NCBI GenBank assembly: GCA_026415655.1
Contig: JAOAGR010000007.1
Location: forward strand, 1-53,356
Direction of reading: 5' to 3'
Length of the DNA: 53,356 bases
Origin: Candidatus Dojkabacteria bacterium
GTDB taxonomy: Bacteria; Patescibacteriota; Dojkabacteria; JAOAGR01
Shown in pieces: positions 52,220 through 53,356 of the stretch (positions within the stretch are counted from its first letter, which is position 1; each line of letters begins with the position of its first letter). The notes under the pieces were generated by a model. The model made no database searches, was not told where the DNA came from, and saw only the letters and a list, made by a program, of their open reading frames with translations. The translations under genes and the position numbers were made by a program.

Positions 52220-53356
52220 TTATACCAAATAATCTTTTAGATATTTTCCCGTCCAGCTATTAGGATTTTGTATTATCTGAAGAGGTGTCCCACAAGCCAC
52301 AATATCTCCCCCTTTATCACCACCTTCTGGCCCCAGATCTATGATGTAATCTGCCGTTTTGATAACATCAAGGTTATGTTCGATCACTAAAATGGTATTT
52401 CCTTTGTCTCTGAGACTATGCAGTACGTCCAAAAGTTTATTGACATCCTCAAAATGTAATCCAGTTGTTGGTTCGTCTAATATATACAAGGTCCTACCGG
52501 TATTTTTTTTGGCCAGTTCTGTTGCTAATTTGATACGCTGAGATTCGCCACCCGAAAGAGTATTCGCTTGTTGTCCAAGTTTTATATAACCTAGCCCAAC
52601 TTGCTGTAGAACATTCAATTTATTAAAAACTCTTGGAATATTTTGAAAAAATACCAGAGCTTCATCAACTGTCATCTCTAAAACTTCATAAATATTTTTG
52701 CCACGATAAGTTATTTCTAAAGTTTCACGGTTATACCTTTTACCACCACAAGCATCACATGTAACATAGACATCAGGTAAGAATTGCATCTCTATTTTAA
52801 TGATTCCATCACCTTTACAACTTTCACATCTACCACCTTTGACATTGAAAGAAAATCTACCTGATTTATAGCCACGCATTTTAGCCTCATTTGTATTTGC
52901 AAAAAGATCTCTAATATCATCAAAAAAACCCACATATGTCGCAGGATTTGATCTGGGAGTACGACCAATAGGAGATTGATCTACTGCTATTACCTTGTCG
53001 ATATGCTCAAGACCCTCTATATCATCATGTAAACCTACAGGATAATGCGTACCATAAAAATAATTGTGCAATTTTGTATACAAAATATCATTAATCAAAG
53101 TAGATTTTCCTGAACCTGATACTCCAGTAATACAAACAAATTTGCCAATAGGTATTGATACATCAATATTTTTTAAATTATTTTGTCTTGCTCCCTTGAT
53201 ACGTATCACTTTATCTAATGAGATATTTTCAGAACGCGAAATAAACTTGTGTCCAACGATTTTCTCACCACGTATGTATGGCGCAGTTACTGAAAATTTA
53301 TCTTGTTTTAAATTATCTAAATCACCTGCAAATATCACTTTTCCCCCATGCACACC
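52220..53356 (-). CDS. uvrA: Excinuclease ABC subunit A, C-terminal part (cut by window edge)
   Basis: UvrA recognises damaged DNA with UvrB in nucleotide excision repair. The last 379 codons are present and the frame runs off the right edge (GVHGGKV), so the true start is outside. Seen in order are the second Walker A ([13 protein letters not shown]), the C-terminal zinc module (CESCKGDG then [10 protein letters not shown]), the ABC signature [12 protein letters not shown] and Walker [13 protein letters not shown]. These are the marks of the second ATPase half of UvrA. The stop codon lies inside the TATAAT of the downstream glycosyltransferase gene. Confidence 0.97.
   Translation of the reverse strand, partial: GVHGGKVIFAGDLDNLKQDKFSVTAPYIRGEKIVGHKFISRSENISLDKVIRIKGARQNNLKNIDVSIPIGKFVCITGVSGSGKSTLINDILYTKLHNYFYGTHYPVGLHDDIEGLEHIDKVIAVDQSPIGRTPRSNPATYVGFFDDIRDLFANTNEAKMRGYKSGRFSFNVKGGRCESCKGDGIIKIEMQFLPDVYVTCDACGGKRYNRETLEITYRGKNIYEVLEMTVDEALVFFQNIPRVFNKLNVLQQVGLGYIKLGQQANTLSGGESQRIKLATELAKKNTGRTLYILDEPTTGLHFEDVNKLLDVLHSLRDKGNTILVIEHNLDVIKTADYIIDLGPEGGDKGGDIVACGTPLQIIQNPNSWTGKYLKDYLV

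Noticed and set aside
1-53356. Recoded UGA (SR1/Gracilibacteria code)
   Set aside because: Several genes end in TGA exactly where the family ends (Pro/Gln-rich gene at 9670, ftsQ at 41011, ftsL-like at 49019), and no family alignment needs read-through.

Overview
The window looks like a piece of a chromosome from a candidate phyla radiation (Patescibacteria) bacterium, or something with a very similar reduced, AT-rich genome. The reasons are its low GC content, tightly packed short operons, many proteins that are short or divergent for their family (an iron-sulfur SufBD-type domain of 148 residues, a glucose-6-phosphate dehydrogenase homologue of 358 residues), surface proteins with Thr-Pro stalks and C-terminal membrane anchors, and few Shine-Dalgarno sites. 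UGA is used as a stop (for example at the ends of the ftsQ- and ftsL-like genes), so the recoded SR1/Gracilibacteria groups are excluded. The exact phylum (Dojkabacteria, Katanobacteria, Microgenomates or another) cannot be fixed from this sequence alone.

Left end (1-9.7 kb), the accessory region. A type II-C CRISPR-Cas locus runs leftwards as cas9-cas1-cas2; cas2 is cut by the window edge and the spacer array is not in view. Upstream of cas9 lies a strong tracrRNA candidate on the same strand: an A/U-rich presumed anti-repeat, the AUAAGG junction, a nexus hairpin, then a GC-rich terminator hairpin with a U-run. Next come a 585-residue protein with a SirB1-like transglutaminase fold signature, the decayed remnant of a second copy of that gene, a small membrane protein, tRNA-Lys, an XRE-type regulator and a Pro/Gln-rich protein of unknown function.

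Core region (9.9-27 kb). A leftward operon nusA-rnpM(ylxR)-recF-prmC-pyk is followed by a YgjP-like metallopeptidase, the SufBD-like protein, hisS and the G6PDH homologue. A membrane-anchored glycoside hydrolase, an M24 peptidase, an orphan leuA and a 1026-residue surface protein with sixteen 25-residue BspA/DUF285 repeats follow.

Shikimate region (27-34 kb). aroK, aroB-aroA-aroD-aroC, tyrA and aroE supply every step from DAHP to chorismate plus prephenate dehydrogenase; only DAHP synthase is absent from the window.

Right part (34-53 kb). A tRNA-Arg, a WecA/TagO-like transferase, rsmA and a PilN/PilO-like pair precede the division operon dnaJ-ftsQ-ftsA-ftsZ-rnc. An M24 Xaa-Pro peptidase and tsaD are followed by a second division cluster, mraZ-rsmH-ftsL-PBP, with MraZ boxes at its promoter. 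A family 2 glycosyltransferase and the 3' part of uvrA end the window.

Across the window, at least thirteen genes carry a -10-like hexamer 5-8 nt before the start codon and lack a convincing Shine-Dalgarno site. This predicts that many transcripts are leaderless.
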